The notes under the pieces: generated by a model | Database searches by the model: none | Seen by the model: only the letters and a program-made list of their open reading frames with translations | Told to the model about the DNA's origin: nothing | Source of the DNA: Symbiodinium natans | Taxonomy: Eukaryota; Sar; Dinophyceae; Suessiales; Symbiodiniaceae | Direction: 5' to 3' | Assembly: GCA_905221605.1 (NCBI GenBank) | Contig: CAJNDS010002587.1 | Location: 1-47,500 of the forward strand | DNA length: 47,500 bases | Shown here: in pieces, positions 10,268 to 19,822 of the stretch | How positions within the stretch are numbered: position 1 is the stretch's first letter | Layout: each line of letters opens with the position of its first letter | Position numbers and translations under genes: made by a program

Positions 10268-10956
10268 GGGCTCCCGGCAGCCACTCTCCTCCAGGCCTCA
10301 GAGCAGCCCGAGGTCCTAAATGCCCGAAACCCCTAAACCCTAAACCCTAAACCCTAAACCCTAAACCCTAAACCCTAAACCCTAAACCCTGGAGGGGGGG
10401 GGAGGGAGGTTGTTCTTGCACTTGCCTGCGGCAGGGCCGTGCTCATTCTGGGGGGAGGCCTCCATAAACCCTACACCCTAAGCCCTTTTGCAGCCTTTAG
10501 GGTTTAGGGATTTTTGCTTCCGGTTTAGGGTTAGGAATTAGGGTTTTGGGCATTCCTATACTGATCTTGGAAGCCAAAATCCTAATTTAAGCTGTTTCTT
10601 ACGAATTATCGTGCCCAAAAAATGGAAAATCATTCCCCCAAAACCGCGAAGTATTCTGGGGGGAGGTCTCCCGAACCCCTAAACTCTAAGCCCTTTTGCG
10701 AGATTTAGGGTCAGGGTTTAGGGTTTCGACGCTAGGGTTCTCTGCTTAGGGCTTAGGGTTTAGGGGATTTTTTTTGCCCGCCTAGCTGACTCAGAGAGAG
10801 GCACTGCAGGGAACAACACACGTTACTGCGTTGCAAAACTTGGTTTAGGGTTTAGGGTTTGGGGTCTTGACGGCAACCGCTTCTTGCAGCCCAGCTGCCC
10901 GAAAGAAACTGATGCTCCAGGAAGGGCGAGTCATCCGGAGACAGCAGCTCCTTGGC
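10268..10956 (+). CDS. Unidentified plus-strand multi-exon gene (partial)
   Basis: Three exons are well supported. 10268-10312 reads GLPAATLLQASEQPE (15 codons, CCAG|G acceptor, GAG|GT donor). 10810-10842 joins in phase to 10890-10956 to read EQHTLLRCKTCPAARKKL and on to RQQLLG. Acceptors are TGCAG and TTCTTGCAG; the last donor is GTGAGG. The donor of 10810-10842 is TTG|GTTTAGGG, so a telomere repeat supplies the splice site. The sequence is basic and helical. No family was recognised, and the start and end are unknown. Confidence 0.5.
10440..10700. repeat. Duplicated 45-base unit beside telomere motifs
   Basis: The unit ATTCTGGGGGGAGG (C/T) CTCC... TAAGCCCTTTTGC occurs at about 10448-10492 and 10652-10696. 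Its tail TAAGCCCTTTTGC also recurs elsewhere next to telomere arrays. Confidence 0.7.
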
Positions 10957-11110
10957 GTGAGGGTTTAGGGTTCCTAAACCCTAAACCCTAAACCCTAAAC
11001 ATCCCTAAACCCTAAACCCTAACCCTAAACCCTAAACCAAAACCCTAAACCAGGGTTTCGAGTTGCAAGGCCCGAGCCCTGAGTAGCTCACAACTATTCA
11101 GACTATTCAA

Positions 11111-11380
11111 CTACTTGGTGGTGTTCATCGCTGCCAAGTTGTAGCCGAGGCTGGGAGATAAGGAAATGCAGCTACAAGGCAGCAAGCCTCAACACCCTAA
11201 ACCCTAAACTCTGAACCCTAAACCCTAAACCCTAAACCCCATACCTAAACCCTAAACCCTAAACCCTAAACCCTAAACCCTAAACCCTAAACCCCTGGAC
11301 ATCCCTGAGCCCATGAGCCAGACGAAGTCATTTTCCCGGCTCCAGCCCGACAGCCTTGGCCTGACTTCAGCCACGCGCCG
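11111..11380 (-). CDS. 3' end of an unidentified minus-strand gene
   Basis: Exon 11380 to about 11296 has an excellent acceptor (CCTTCTGCAG) and reads RRVAEVRPRLSGWSRENDFV and on to WLMGSGMS. The likely last exon, 11150-11111, follows acceptor TTATCTCCCAG and reads LGYNLAAMNTTK before a TAG stop. CCCTAAA arrays fill the gap. The exact join is not resolved. Upstream exons were not found in 11.4-12.1 kb. No family was recognised. Confidence 0.5.
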
Positions 11381-11445
11381 CTGCAGAAGGCACGTGAAAG
11401 CTGAAGGGGCTGTGCACAATACTCTAATAATACAACGGTCAAAAA

Positions 11446-11512
11446 AACATATACATACATATATATATATATGTATGTATGTAGGTGTATATGTATATAT
11501 ATATACACTCTA
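11446..11512. repeat. ATAC/GTAT dinucleotide-type microsatellite
   Basis: It is a palindromic AT-rich run of TATA and GTAT units. Similar runs occur at 19,284-19,331, 25,487-25,590 and 32,778-32,796. It has no coding value. Confidence 0.9.
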
Positions 11513-11699
11513 ATGATACAGTACTGGAAATAATACAATGACACAAGAGCATAATCACATCACAACATGATGACATGCTGGTGTCCTCAATGTTCGGTGC
11601 GGCCAATGCAAGGCAAGCAAGCGTGTTCCACACTTGCGAGGCTGCGAGGGCAGAAGGCCCAAAGATGCTTGGTCGGCTGATGCTATACACTGTACAGGG

Positions 11700-13560
11700 T
11701 TTAGGGTTTAGGGTTAGGGTTTAGGGTTTCGGGTTTGACCGAACAGGTCAGTTTAGCCGATGTACTTCTCAGATCCTGCTGCGTGGACGACCCTGACTTT
11801 CGAGCGGCATCGCCAATCGAAACCGGTAGCCTTCTCGGACATCACCTTACAGCTCAGGCACCGAATCCCCAACAAGAACCTGCTGGTACCATCTAAGGCT
11901 TAGGCCGATCGGCCGATTGGGTCAGAGCATGTTGCAAACAAACACGTCTGCAACACCAGCTGGCAACCCGGATGCATGACCTTACGTGCAGCATCATATG
12001 TCGCAGCTCAGGCAGGCAAGGCTCGTAGACATCGCCATGGTGAACCTTGCAACTCTCTCTGCGCATTAGGGTTTAGGGTTTAGGGTTTCGGAGCCCGGGC
12101 TTCGACTATCTACTCGCGCAACGCGACCCGGAGAGCTCATACACAACCGCCACACAGTTGATAACACCGTGGCCGACACATGCGTGGGCATCGTAGCAGC
12201 CAGTGGCGGAATGAGAGAAGCTCAATCTGGCCCAAGGTGAAACTGAAGGCGCGCAGTGCAAACTCAATGAATGTAGCAATGTAGCATGCACATGCAACAT
12301 CTGTTCTAGAACAGAATGACGAGAACCGGGCGAGGGCGCACAAACAAGGGCAAAGCTGTGAGTGTGTGCCTCTCCTGCCCTGCAATGGGCTGTTTCACAT
12401 TCACATTCATGGAACCCTGCATCGACCAAGGGAGATGCGTTCTCCAACTGCCGTCCCGCACGTGCACGACATGCTGAGCGCGTGCTGGCGCCAGCGTTGC
12501 AGGCGGAGCTCATGCCGATCGCGGCGGGTTTGGCGTGCCAGCACCATTGTCGACTGGGGTGCTGCGTGCGGAGATCCGGCTCTTAACGAGCTGTACAGGT
12601 GAGGAATGGTGAGAAAGCTGCCTTCGTGGTAGGATGAATGTGCTTGATCTTATGGCCTCACGTCAGCCAACGTGCAGTTAACCCTCGACCCTGAACTTTA
12701 GGCCCTGCAAACCACTACTGTGGCCAGGTCTTCTGGTCTATTCTGGCATGCTGAGCAATTGCGGCCAGTGGTCCTCGATATCGACTTGTCCCACATTCTC
12801 GGAGGAACTGGGCATCCTCCAGCAGTACCGCAGTGTGGAGCTTGCGCCAAGGCTCCTGAGGTTCATGGGTAGTTACTACTAGGGTTAGACGCATGGTAAG
12901 CATGCTTCTAACCCCAGTGAGGGTACTTGTACCCTTGTTATCACTACCCATGAAACTTGTACCCTTGTTATCACTACCCATGAACCCGCAAGTAAGGTTT
13001 CGATGTGCACGCTGGGACGATCTGGCATCATGGCAAGCTCAGGTGAAGCCCTGTCGAGGCGCTTCATTCAATGCATTCGAAACAACAAACAAAGTTTAGC
13101 TGAAGCGGCCGAACCCGGAGTATCGAACAATCACCGCACCAGCCAACCGCATGTTCTGTCCACACAGTACGCAACCGGTTGATAAGCCCACTTCCGCGCA
13201 CGTGAATGCCGAATTCAGTCAGCTCTATGTACAAATATTCCAATTCACATTCTCAAGTGGTCCGTGTGGCTTCGGCCTACAAAATCTTTTGAAGGGGGGC
13301 TTCTGGAGACTTACTGTGCGCCATCTGCAATGGCTCCACGACCCGAGCCAGTCTGCTTGTTCAGCCGAGCATCAAGCAAACGACGATCCTTGGCCCATGC
13401 GAGTAGCACTGAGAGCCATGTCACCCCCTCCCCGCCGCACCCCTTAAAACCCTATGAATCCCGTAAACCTCTAAATCTTGAGCTGAGGCACTTCCGCTCA
13501 CTGTCGCCATGAAAGCCAATTCCCGAGGTCTTCTCGAAATCTCGGGAGGCGCCAGGATGA
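11700..13560. other. Telomere-poor region with no confident gene
   Basis: Only two short TTTAGGG arrays occur (11698-11727, 12066-12088). Open frames up to 135 codons exist on both strands (for example minus 12513-12106) but show no recognisable domain or splice pattern. A family A element lies at 12855-12990, with the segment GTACCCTTGTTATCACTACC duplicated inside it. It may be an intergenic spacer. Confidence 0.45.
12855..12990. mobile_element. Family A inverted-repeat element
   Basis: The left arm CTGAGGTTCATGGGTAGTTA faces the right arm TCACTACCCATGAACCCGCA. The family core arm is GAGGTTCATGGGTAGTTA. The 3' half is tandemly duplicated. Confidence 0.8.
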
Positions 13561-13943
13561 AGGTTTAGGGTTTAGGGGATAAGGCGTGCAGAGGGCCGTA
13601 GGGCTCACAAGCGAGATGTGAGCACACTGCAAGCGTTCGGTCAACGGCCTACCTTAAGAACCTAAAGGCCACGTGCTTGGAGGTTACCCAGGAATCCTAT
13701 ACGGGGTTGTGTAGTAAGAACCTACAGAAAAGTAGGTTTTCGGTTCCATGAAAGAATTCGGACGATAGGTCGGGGCGGGCCTTCACGTATTAAAGATCGA
13801 ACCCCGAACTCATGAATGAAGGGCATAGAGAAGCCTATAGACCTCAGATTCTTCTGGGTTGATCTTGGGAAGCGCACACAGAAGAAGCAGATGTTCTGCT
13901 ACCCAGCCCGGCAACATAGCCCTTTAGGCAGTCGTATAAGTCT

Positions 13944-15767
13944 TCATGTCTTGTGCTGAAATCGCTCACCAGCAGCCTCCAAAGCCTCTATGGACACCCC
14001 CTGGAATCTTCCCCCATGTCCTGACAGTCCTGAACAGGGATTATAGTACCCCCAATTACAATCCCTATTAAGGACTGTTAGTATAATGGAACATCCCCCG
14101 CCTCCCCGATCAACAAGCATCCAAGGGACAGTGGTTGCCTTCTGCAAACAGACCGCGCGCCTTCTCGCCCAACCTGACCGAAAAAGCAATCTAGGAACTT
14201 TTGCTAAACCCTTTTGAGCAACGGACAGAGCCCCCAACCCTAAACCCTAAACCCTAAATCCTAAACCCTAGCAGATGTAGTCCCAGGGAAGGAGGCGGCT
14301 CCCGGTGAGCTTGTAAAAGCTTTGGGGTTTCGGGCTTAGGGATCATCGGGCTTGGTCGTTTAGGGTTTAGGGTTTAGGGTTAGGGGTTTAAGGCTTCGGA
14401 ATGTGAGGGCACCTCAATCGTTCTCTATCGAATTTCCCAGGCCTTGCAGGCAAAGCTGCACGGAAATCTGCCAAGTGGGGGAGGTCTCGAAAAGCGCGTA
14501 CCTGAGATTGAGGCTGCAAGAACTAGAGGGTTCTTAAGCGAGGGGGGTTCCAGGGAGGTATATGACCCAAGGTATGAACTCCCCCACCCCCCCCCCCCTC
14601 TTAAGCACCCTATCAAGACAGCAAGCAGTTGCTCAGAGAGCCCATTCAGGAACATACCTTAAATTATACTAAGGATCCCTGTATAATTTAAGGTAAGGTA
14701 TATTCCTTATTTAAGGGGTATAGGGCTCTTTGGGTGCAAGATCTCTCGAGCCCAAGCCGCATTTGCGCATCCCAGAGCCCCCGGAAATCAGGATCAGGCT
14801 TCCCTGCAGGTGCCCCTCAAGCCCTCTGGGCACGTTGGTTGCCTAAACCCTAAACCCTAAACCCTAACCCCTAAACCCTAAACCCTAAACCCTGCACCCT
14901 AAACCCTAAACCCTAAACCATAAACGGTGATGCTGTGATCGCTGCCATCCAAGCTGCTGTGTACCTTGGACAGGCAAAGGGAGATTGGGATGGACAGGGT
15001 TTAGGGTTTAGGGTTTAGGGTTTAGGGCTTAGGGTTTAGGCTTTAGGGTTGAACCCTAGGGTTTAGGGCTTAGGGGAAAAAACACTCAGGAAAAGGCTCC
15101 ATAGAATCAGGCAGGCGGCTGCTTGAAATCCTCAGTGCTGGCAAGGTGGCAAACCATCATCCCAAATCCTAAACCTTTGACTCAAACCTATCCAGCGGGT
15201 AGCAAAACCTAACCCCGGCGACAAAGGCAGCCAGTTCGGCGATTAGGGGCTTGTCGGGTGTCCTGTTTTGTTTTTCCTTTATCATTTTTGTTTTTCTTGG
15301 GGGGTGGGACCCTTTTAAAATTCATTGTCTGGTATCTTACAGATAGATCCTGCAAGAAAAAACGCTTCAGTGCCAGATGCTTGGTGGCATCTTCTGTGCT
15401 CTAGACTCTAGGCACTAGACAAGTTGACGCGCATGGCTTGGGTTTGTAGGAAGCCACCTTCAAGCAAGCTTCGCAGACCTATCGCGCGACCAAAAGTAGG
15501 GTTCCTCTGTACTGTACATACCTCAAGGCCTAGGGGGGTGCTTAACATAGTGCTTCAGGTCTCCTGAGAATAGTTTGTCTGCGACTGAGGTTGTGCTAAG
15601 CCCTAAAACGAAAAAAAAAAACCTTACAACTCCTGAAACCCCCAACCCTCAACCCCTAAAACCCTAAACCCCATAAAGATCAACACCGAAAATATGGGCG
15701 AACATCACGAGACTTGGCCCGCGCTGCTCCTCACGACCTCAAAAGTGCCGACGCTCTTTTGGGCCAT
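13944..15767 (-). CDS. Unidentified minus-strand gene with complete start and stop
   Basis: The ATG at 15767 follows a CTATAG that could accept a spliced leader. Exon 15767-15714 (MAQKSVGTFEVVRSSAGQ) joins in phase 0 to 15249-15214 (PLIAELAAFVAG). Likely further exons follow at 15160-15095, 14975-14935, 14801-14728 (GSLILISGGSGMRKCG), 14650-14608 (NGLSEQLLAVLIG), 14513-14443 (GLNLRYALFETSPTWQISV), 14330-14270 (TGSRLLPWDYIC), 14215-14115 and 14030-13944, which ends EAAGERFQHKT then TGA. Introns carry a family G and a family B element, a palindrome and telomere arrays. No family was recognised; the central hydrophobic exons could be membrane segments. Confidence 0.5.
14023..14099. mobile_element. 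Family B inverted-repeat element acting as an intron
   Basis: It contains CAGTCCTGAACAGGGATTAT and its inverse AATCCCTATTAAGGACTG, ending ATAATGGAACATCCCC. It sits between two minus-strand exons of the 13.9-15.8 kb gene with a GA at both edges. Other copies: 3853-3898 (part), 18785-18871, 20743-20820, 23644-23734, 28309-28437 and 30988-31106. Confidence 0.8.
14545..14608. mobile_element. Family G element (CTTAAG arms with poly-C/poly-G)
   Basis: The arms GGTTCTTAAGC and CTCTTAAGCACC enclose G- and C-runs. Related copies at 21,249-21,372 and 36,503-36,633 have GCTTAAGAACCC, long C and A runs, a short TATAAGG core, then T and G runs. The one here lies between two minus-strand exons. Confidence 0.65.
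14655..14696. other. Perfect 13-base hairpin
   Basis: ACCTTAAATTATA and TATAATTTAAGGT are exact inverted repeats around a 13-base loop. The hairpin lies in an intron of the 13.9-15.8 kb gene model and may be an element remnant. Confidence 0.8.
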
Positions 15768-15785
15768 CAAGCCTATAGAAGTCCC

Positions 15786-15945
15786 TAAACGGTTTAGGGT
15801 TTAGGGCTTGGGTTTAGGGTTTAGGGTTTAGGGTTTAGGGTTTAGGGTTTAGGGTTTAGGGTTTAGGGTTTAGGGTTTAGGGTTTAGGGTTTAGGGTTTA
15901 GGGTTTAGGGTTTAGGGTTTCGGGTTTCGGGTTTAGGGTTTAGGG
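15786..15945 (+). repeat. TTTAGGG array
   Basis: There are about 20 units, almost perfect, just upstream (in minus-strand sense) of the ATG at 15767. It marks the boundary between two minus-strand gene models. Confidence 0.95.
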
Positions 15946-15966
15946 TCCAGGGTTCAGGGCTTAGGA

Positions 15967-16921
15967 TCACATCCAGGCGGCCTCGGTTGGCGTCGCGGCC
16001 TCCTCGCCGAAAACGAGGTTGTGCCGGGCCCCTCGAGGCAGTGTCACTGGGCAAGTACTTTGCCAAAGGAAGTGGGGCTATTAGGCTATTATGCCATATA
16101 AACCCCATAATCAACCTATGTGTGCCCGCGTTCCGCGTAGTCGAACCCGCTCCCCCAAATTAAATGGTATCCCCCTTCCAAACACAGACCCTAAACCCCC
16201 TAAACCCTAAAACTCTAAACCCTAAAACCCCTAAACCATAAACCCTAAACCCGAAAACCTGAAACCCTGAAACCCTAAACCCTACACCTTAAACCCTACA
16301 CAGGGGGAGGGTACCACCGTGGGGGGGATCACAGGGGAGTGGGGATAGCATGGGTGGGGTGTGGGGGGGGGGCCTTTCTGTCCGGCGTATGCGTTTTTCT
16401 GTCTGGGCCCTGCAATATGCGCGCTTGGAGAACTGATGCGAATTGGATGCTCATCAATCACGCCTTGCAGGCCTTTCACCTCCCTCGCCGAACCATGCTC
16501 CAAAATGTCGTTGTGCAAGCATCCCCGGGCTATAGCCATGCGTAACCCGAGAAGAACCACAACGCAAGCCGTAGAAACCTGAATCCTGCAATTTACCCTG
16601 AACCGCAGACTCAAATGCTCTGCACGTCAGCTGGCACGATGACACTTGCATCGACTTACATCCAAAAAAACCACGCTGAGCCCGAAACCCTGAACCCTAA
16701 ACCCTAAACCCTAAAACCCTAAACCCTAAACCCTAAACCCTAAACTCTACACCCTAAACCCTAACCCCTACACCCCAACCCCAAACTTTTAGAGTGTATA
16801 AGTATAATAGCCCTCTAAGCCGACAATGCGCTTCCAAGGCTCGCTTCGTCAGCGTCTTCCCACGGCGCCCGTCCCAGTACTTGGAGTCGTATCGCAACCC
16901 CTGGAGTCCGCGCTGGGACAT
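15967..16921 (-). CDS. Unidentified minus-strand gene, first and last exons seen
   Basis: A possible first exon, 16921-16821, reads MSQRGLQGLRYDSKYWDGRR and on to EAHC, with a GC donor. The last exon, 16046-15967, follows acceptor TTGCCCAG and reads TLPRGARHNLVFGEEAATP, then ends AAWM before TGA. An open stretch between (16530-16390) may hold another exon but both strands are open there. No family was recognised. The two exons are linked only by strand and position. Confidence 0.4.
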
Positions 16922-17229
16922 GTTAGGGTTTAGGGTTTAGGGTTTAGGGTTTAGGGATTGGAGCCCGTTGCTGCTGGGGCTTGTTAGGGTTGAGGCAGTT
17001 GCAACAGGTTGTCACGGGACATGCCGTCGGTGCCACTATAGGCCGGTTTACTCAGAAGTACACCCCGCAGCACTCGCCTCAAGGCAACCAGAAGGGGCCT
17101 CAAGCTAGACCCCCACAAGGTCCCCTTTGCAGGAAACCTTTTGGAACGAGACTCCTTCTACAAGGGCCCCCCCCCGCCCCCCCAAAAAAAAAAAAAACCT
17201 AACCCCTAAACCCCTAAACCCCAAACCTT

Positions 17230-17900
17230 CACCCTAAAGCAACTGCCCGTGGCTTGTGGCCTGCTGTTCGCGAAGCAGGTGTGCAGCTGCCTCCTCTTGT
17301 TGGAGGAGCACCTCTCAGCTTCGCAGCTTGGAGTTCTGGGGTTGAGGTGCGAGGGTTTAGGGTTTAGGGTTTAGGGTTTGGGGTTTAGGGACGACTTATC
17401 TAACGCAGCCGTGAACTGGCAGTAGCAACACACCATGAAGGTTACCCCATATAAGACCACACCTAGCTGCAATTATAGTGCCCCTACTTACAACTTGGGT
17501 TGGCCTTGAAAAACCTTTGTATGTCGGGACCCTTATAAACCTAAATAACCCTAAACCCTAAACCCTAAACCCCAAACCAAGGAGAAAAAAACACGCCAAA
17601 GGCCAACCTAGACTTCTACCGGCCCGTGAACCTCCGAGAACACAACTTAGTTGTCCAGTAACCTAGGGAACTTAAGGTTAACCTTTGGGAATTTATAGGG
17701 ATTATACTACCCCAAAAAGTTTTAAGGTTTATCTACTCTACTACTAAGAAACCCTAAACCCTAAACCCTAAACCCTAAACCAAAAAGGTTAAAGGTTATC
17801 TACTCTACTACTAAGACAACCCTGACCCGAATGCCGTCCGAAGGCCGCCGCGCCGTTGCGGATGACCAGTGTGGCGGCCTCGTTCCCCTGGAACACACGG
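17230..17900. other. Exon-like islands of unresolved strand
   Basis: The island 17240-17345 is open on both strands (plus: QLPVACGLLFAKQVCS with donor GAG|GTGCGAGG). 17590-17640 reads KANLDFYRPVNLREHN on plus. 17825-17900 reads GNEAATLVIRNGAAAFGRHS on minus between a CCCTAA edge and a TTTAGGG array. All look coding, but a single chain could not be built. Confidence 0.35.
17638..17818. mobile_element. Family D element split by a telomere array
   Basis: It starts ACTTAGTTGTCCAGTAACC, a family D arm. Its end segment AAAAAG..TTATCTACTCTACTACTAAG occurs twice (17712-17748 and 17780-17815), separated by a pure CCCTAAA array at 17749-17780. The array therefore sits inside a duplication of the element. 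Confidence 0.75.
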
Positions 17901-18315
17901 TTTAGGGTTTAGTTTAGGGTTTAGGGTTTAGGGTTTAGGGTTTAGGGTTTAGGGTTTTGGGTTTCGGGTTTAGGGCTTAGCTTTCTTGCATCTGGACTGC
18001 TGGGAGGGATCAGCCAGATAGCGCTGCGGCACTGAAGGGTGCACCCTAAACCCTCCTTGTTTTGCATCCGGACTCCTTTGCATGCTCCTAGACCTTAAAC
18101 CCTAAACCAGCAAACCCTTACTCGGGGTTGACGGTTTAGGCTTCTGAGGGTTCTTTCTCTTCCAAGGGTCGTTGGGTTGCAGGTTTCAGGTTACAAGTTT
18201 AGGGCTTAAGGGTACAAGTTTAGGGCTTAGGTTTCAAGTTTAGGGTTTGGGGTTTCGGGCGCACAACTTGGGCTCTGAGTCTCGCTCAAGGGTTGAAGGG
18301 TCGGGGGGACCAGCG

Positions 18316-18450
18316 TGGTTCAGAACTTAGTAGCCCAGTAACCATCTTACAATAAGGGCACTTTTTGGGGGATTTAGGGTTTAGGGTTCAGGGTTACTTT
18401 ACTATAAGGGAACCCAGAACCAAAAAGGGTAAAGGGTACCACTAGGCTAC
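18316..18450. mobile_element. Family D element containing a TTTAGGG array
   Basis: The arms CTTAGTAGCCCAGTAACC and GGGTACCACTAGGCTACC are inverted. The centre reads CACTTTTTGGGGGA followed by TTTAGGG units, then CAGAACCAAAAAGGG. A related centre with a TTTAGGG array is at 22,150-22,230. Confidence 0.75.
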
Positions 18451-18784
18451 CAAGAGAATGATTCTTGGTCTGAGGGCCCCAACAGCCGAGGAATACAAAG
18501 CTGATACTTCATGATTTCACAGTAAGGATTTAGGGTTTACAGGGTTTAGCGATGAGGGTTTAGGGTTTAGGGAAGCCAAAAAGAGCTTAAGCTCGATGAT
18601 TCTAAGGAAAAGTGCTGAAGCCACAAGATTTGGAATTTGGCATAGGAACACCAGAAAAGGCACCCTGTTTGGAATGGATAAACCCAGATTCAGAGAAGGA
18701 TCTTGAGGGAAACCACCCTTCTGATGAAGGAACAGCGAATATGACACTCGCATAAGGACGATGACTTAGGGTTTAGGGTTGAGA

Positions 18785-18975
18785 TGCTCCCCCTTATGCT
18801 ACCAGTCCTTAATCGGGACTACAGTACCCCCTACCATCATCCCTACTAAGGACTGCTTGTATAACTAGGATGGCCCTTAAGCCATTGGAAAAATATTCCT
18901 GAATATGATCTTCTTAAACCCAATAAGGGTGAATGTAACATGTCCCGAGGGCCTACCGAGATAAGGGGGAACGTC
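18785..18975. mobile_element. Family B element followed by a family E element
   Basis: 18785-18871 is family B (CAGTCCTTAATCGGGACTAC ... TACTAAGGACTG). 18877-18975 is family E: ATATTCCTGAATATGATC, then TTAAACCCAATAAGGG, ACATGTCCC and GGGCCTACCGAG. The same order of motifs forms NADAR introns 8 and 9, so this is a copy outside that gene. Confidence 0.75.
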
Positions 18976-18989
18976 CCAAAGTTTAGGGT

Positions 18990-19284
18990 TTGAGTGCCCA
19001 GGATTGTGTGGCCTTGCGCATCTTTTTGGGAAGCGCGTCGCTCAGCGAGACCATCTCCTGAGCAAAAGGGTTTGGGCTTTGGGTTTGGGGTTTAGGGTTT
19101 AGGGGTTAGGGTTTAGGTAGTCTCAAGCCTACTACGACACAACTGTTTGAAGACGGGCTCCCTCGACAGTTCTCCTCCCTAAACCTAACCCGAAACGTGA
19201 TCTTTGTACGAAAGCTGGGACAAGTCGAAAAAACCCCGTTTTACTTGCCTCGGAACCACCATAGCATTAGGTCGACACACACAG

Positions 19285-19325
<41 letters not shown>

Positions 19326-19507
19326 TATATTTGTTTTGTTTTTTGCATCGGGTTCCGTGAACAAAAACAAAGCCCAAAAAACACTAAATTCAAAAATACA
19401 AAAGGAAACTTGGTCCATCCTGTACCCGAGGCTCAGTCACCACACCCTGTGCAGACAGCTGCTCCGCGAGCTCTTGGAGCTCGGCTACAGAGAAGCCCGC
19501 GGAGGCC
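18990..19507 (-). CDS. Unidentified minus-strand exons
   Basis: Exon 19507 to about 19400 (GCGGCAG|G acceptor) reads ASAGFSVAELQELAEQLSAQ, a strong amphipathic helix. A shorter exon at about 19178-19130 reads GELSREPVFKQLC. Exon 19057-18990 (TTTTGCTCAG|G) reads EMVSLSDALPKKMRKATQSW. An AT microsatellite and telomere arrays fill the introns. The gene start, end and family are unknown; the plus strand of 19430-19510 is also open. Confidence 0.5.
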
Positions 19508-19610
19508 CTGCCGCACTCCAGGGTTTAGGGTTTAGGGTTTAGGGTTTAGGGTTTAGGGTTTAGGGTTTAGGGTTTAGGGTTTAGGGTTTAGGGTTCAGGG
19601 GATGTGTATT

Positions 19611-19722
19611 ACTTGGAGGTTCATGGGTAGTTATAGGTACGGTTATCAGTATGGCAACAAACATATAACCCCATTCAGGGTGGTTATAACCATACTTATA
19701 ATTACCCATGAACCTCCGAGTA
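19611..19722. mobile_element. Family A inverted-repeat element
   Basis: Arms ACTTGGAGGTTCATGGGTAG and ATTACCCATGAACCTCCGAG flank a 70-base AT-rich centre. It is the same family as NADAR intron 5 and as the copies at 12,855 and 23,105. It lies next to a TTTAGGG array. Confidence 0.85.
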
Positions 19723-19822
19723 GGAGGTTTGGGGTTGAATGCTGCCACGACGGCATCATACATCTTTGTCCGTGATAGAGAAAGCCGGGTGGGTGTGGAG
19801 GCATAGTCGCACGAGGCTCACC

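Noticed and set aside
12106-12513. 135-codon minus-strand frame
   Set aside because: GC-rich DNA is open on both strands here, with no domain, no exon signature and no matching neighbour; not called as a gene.
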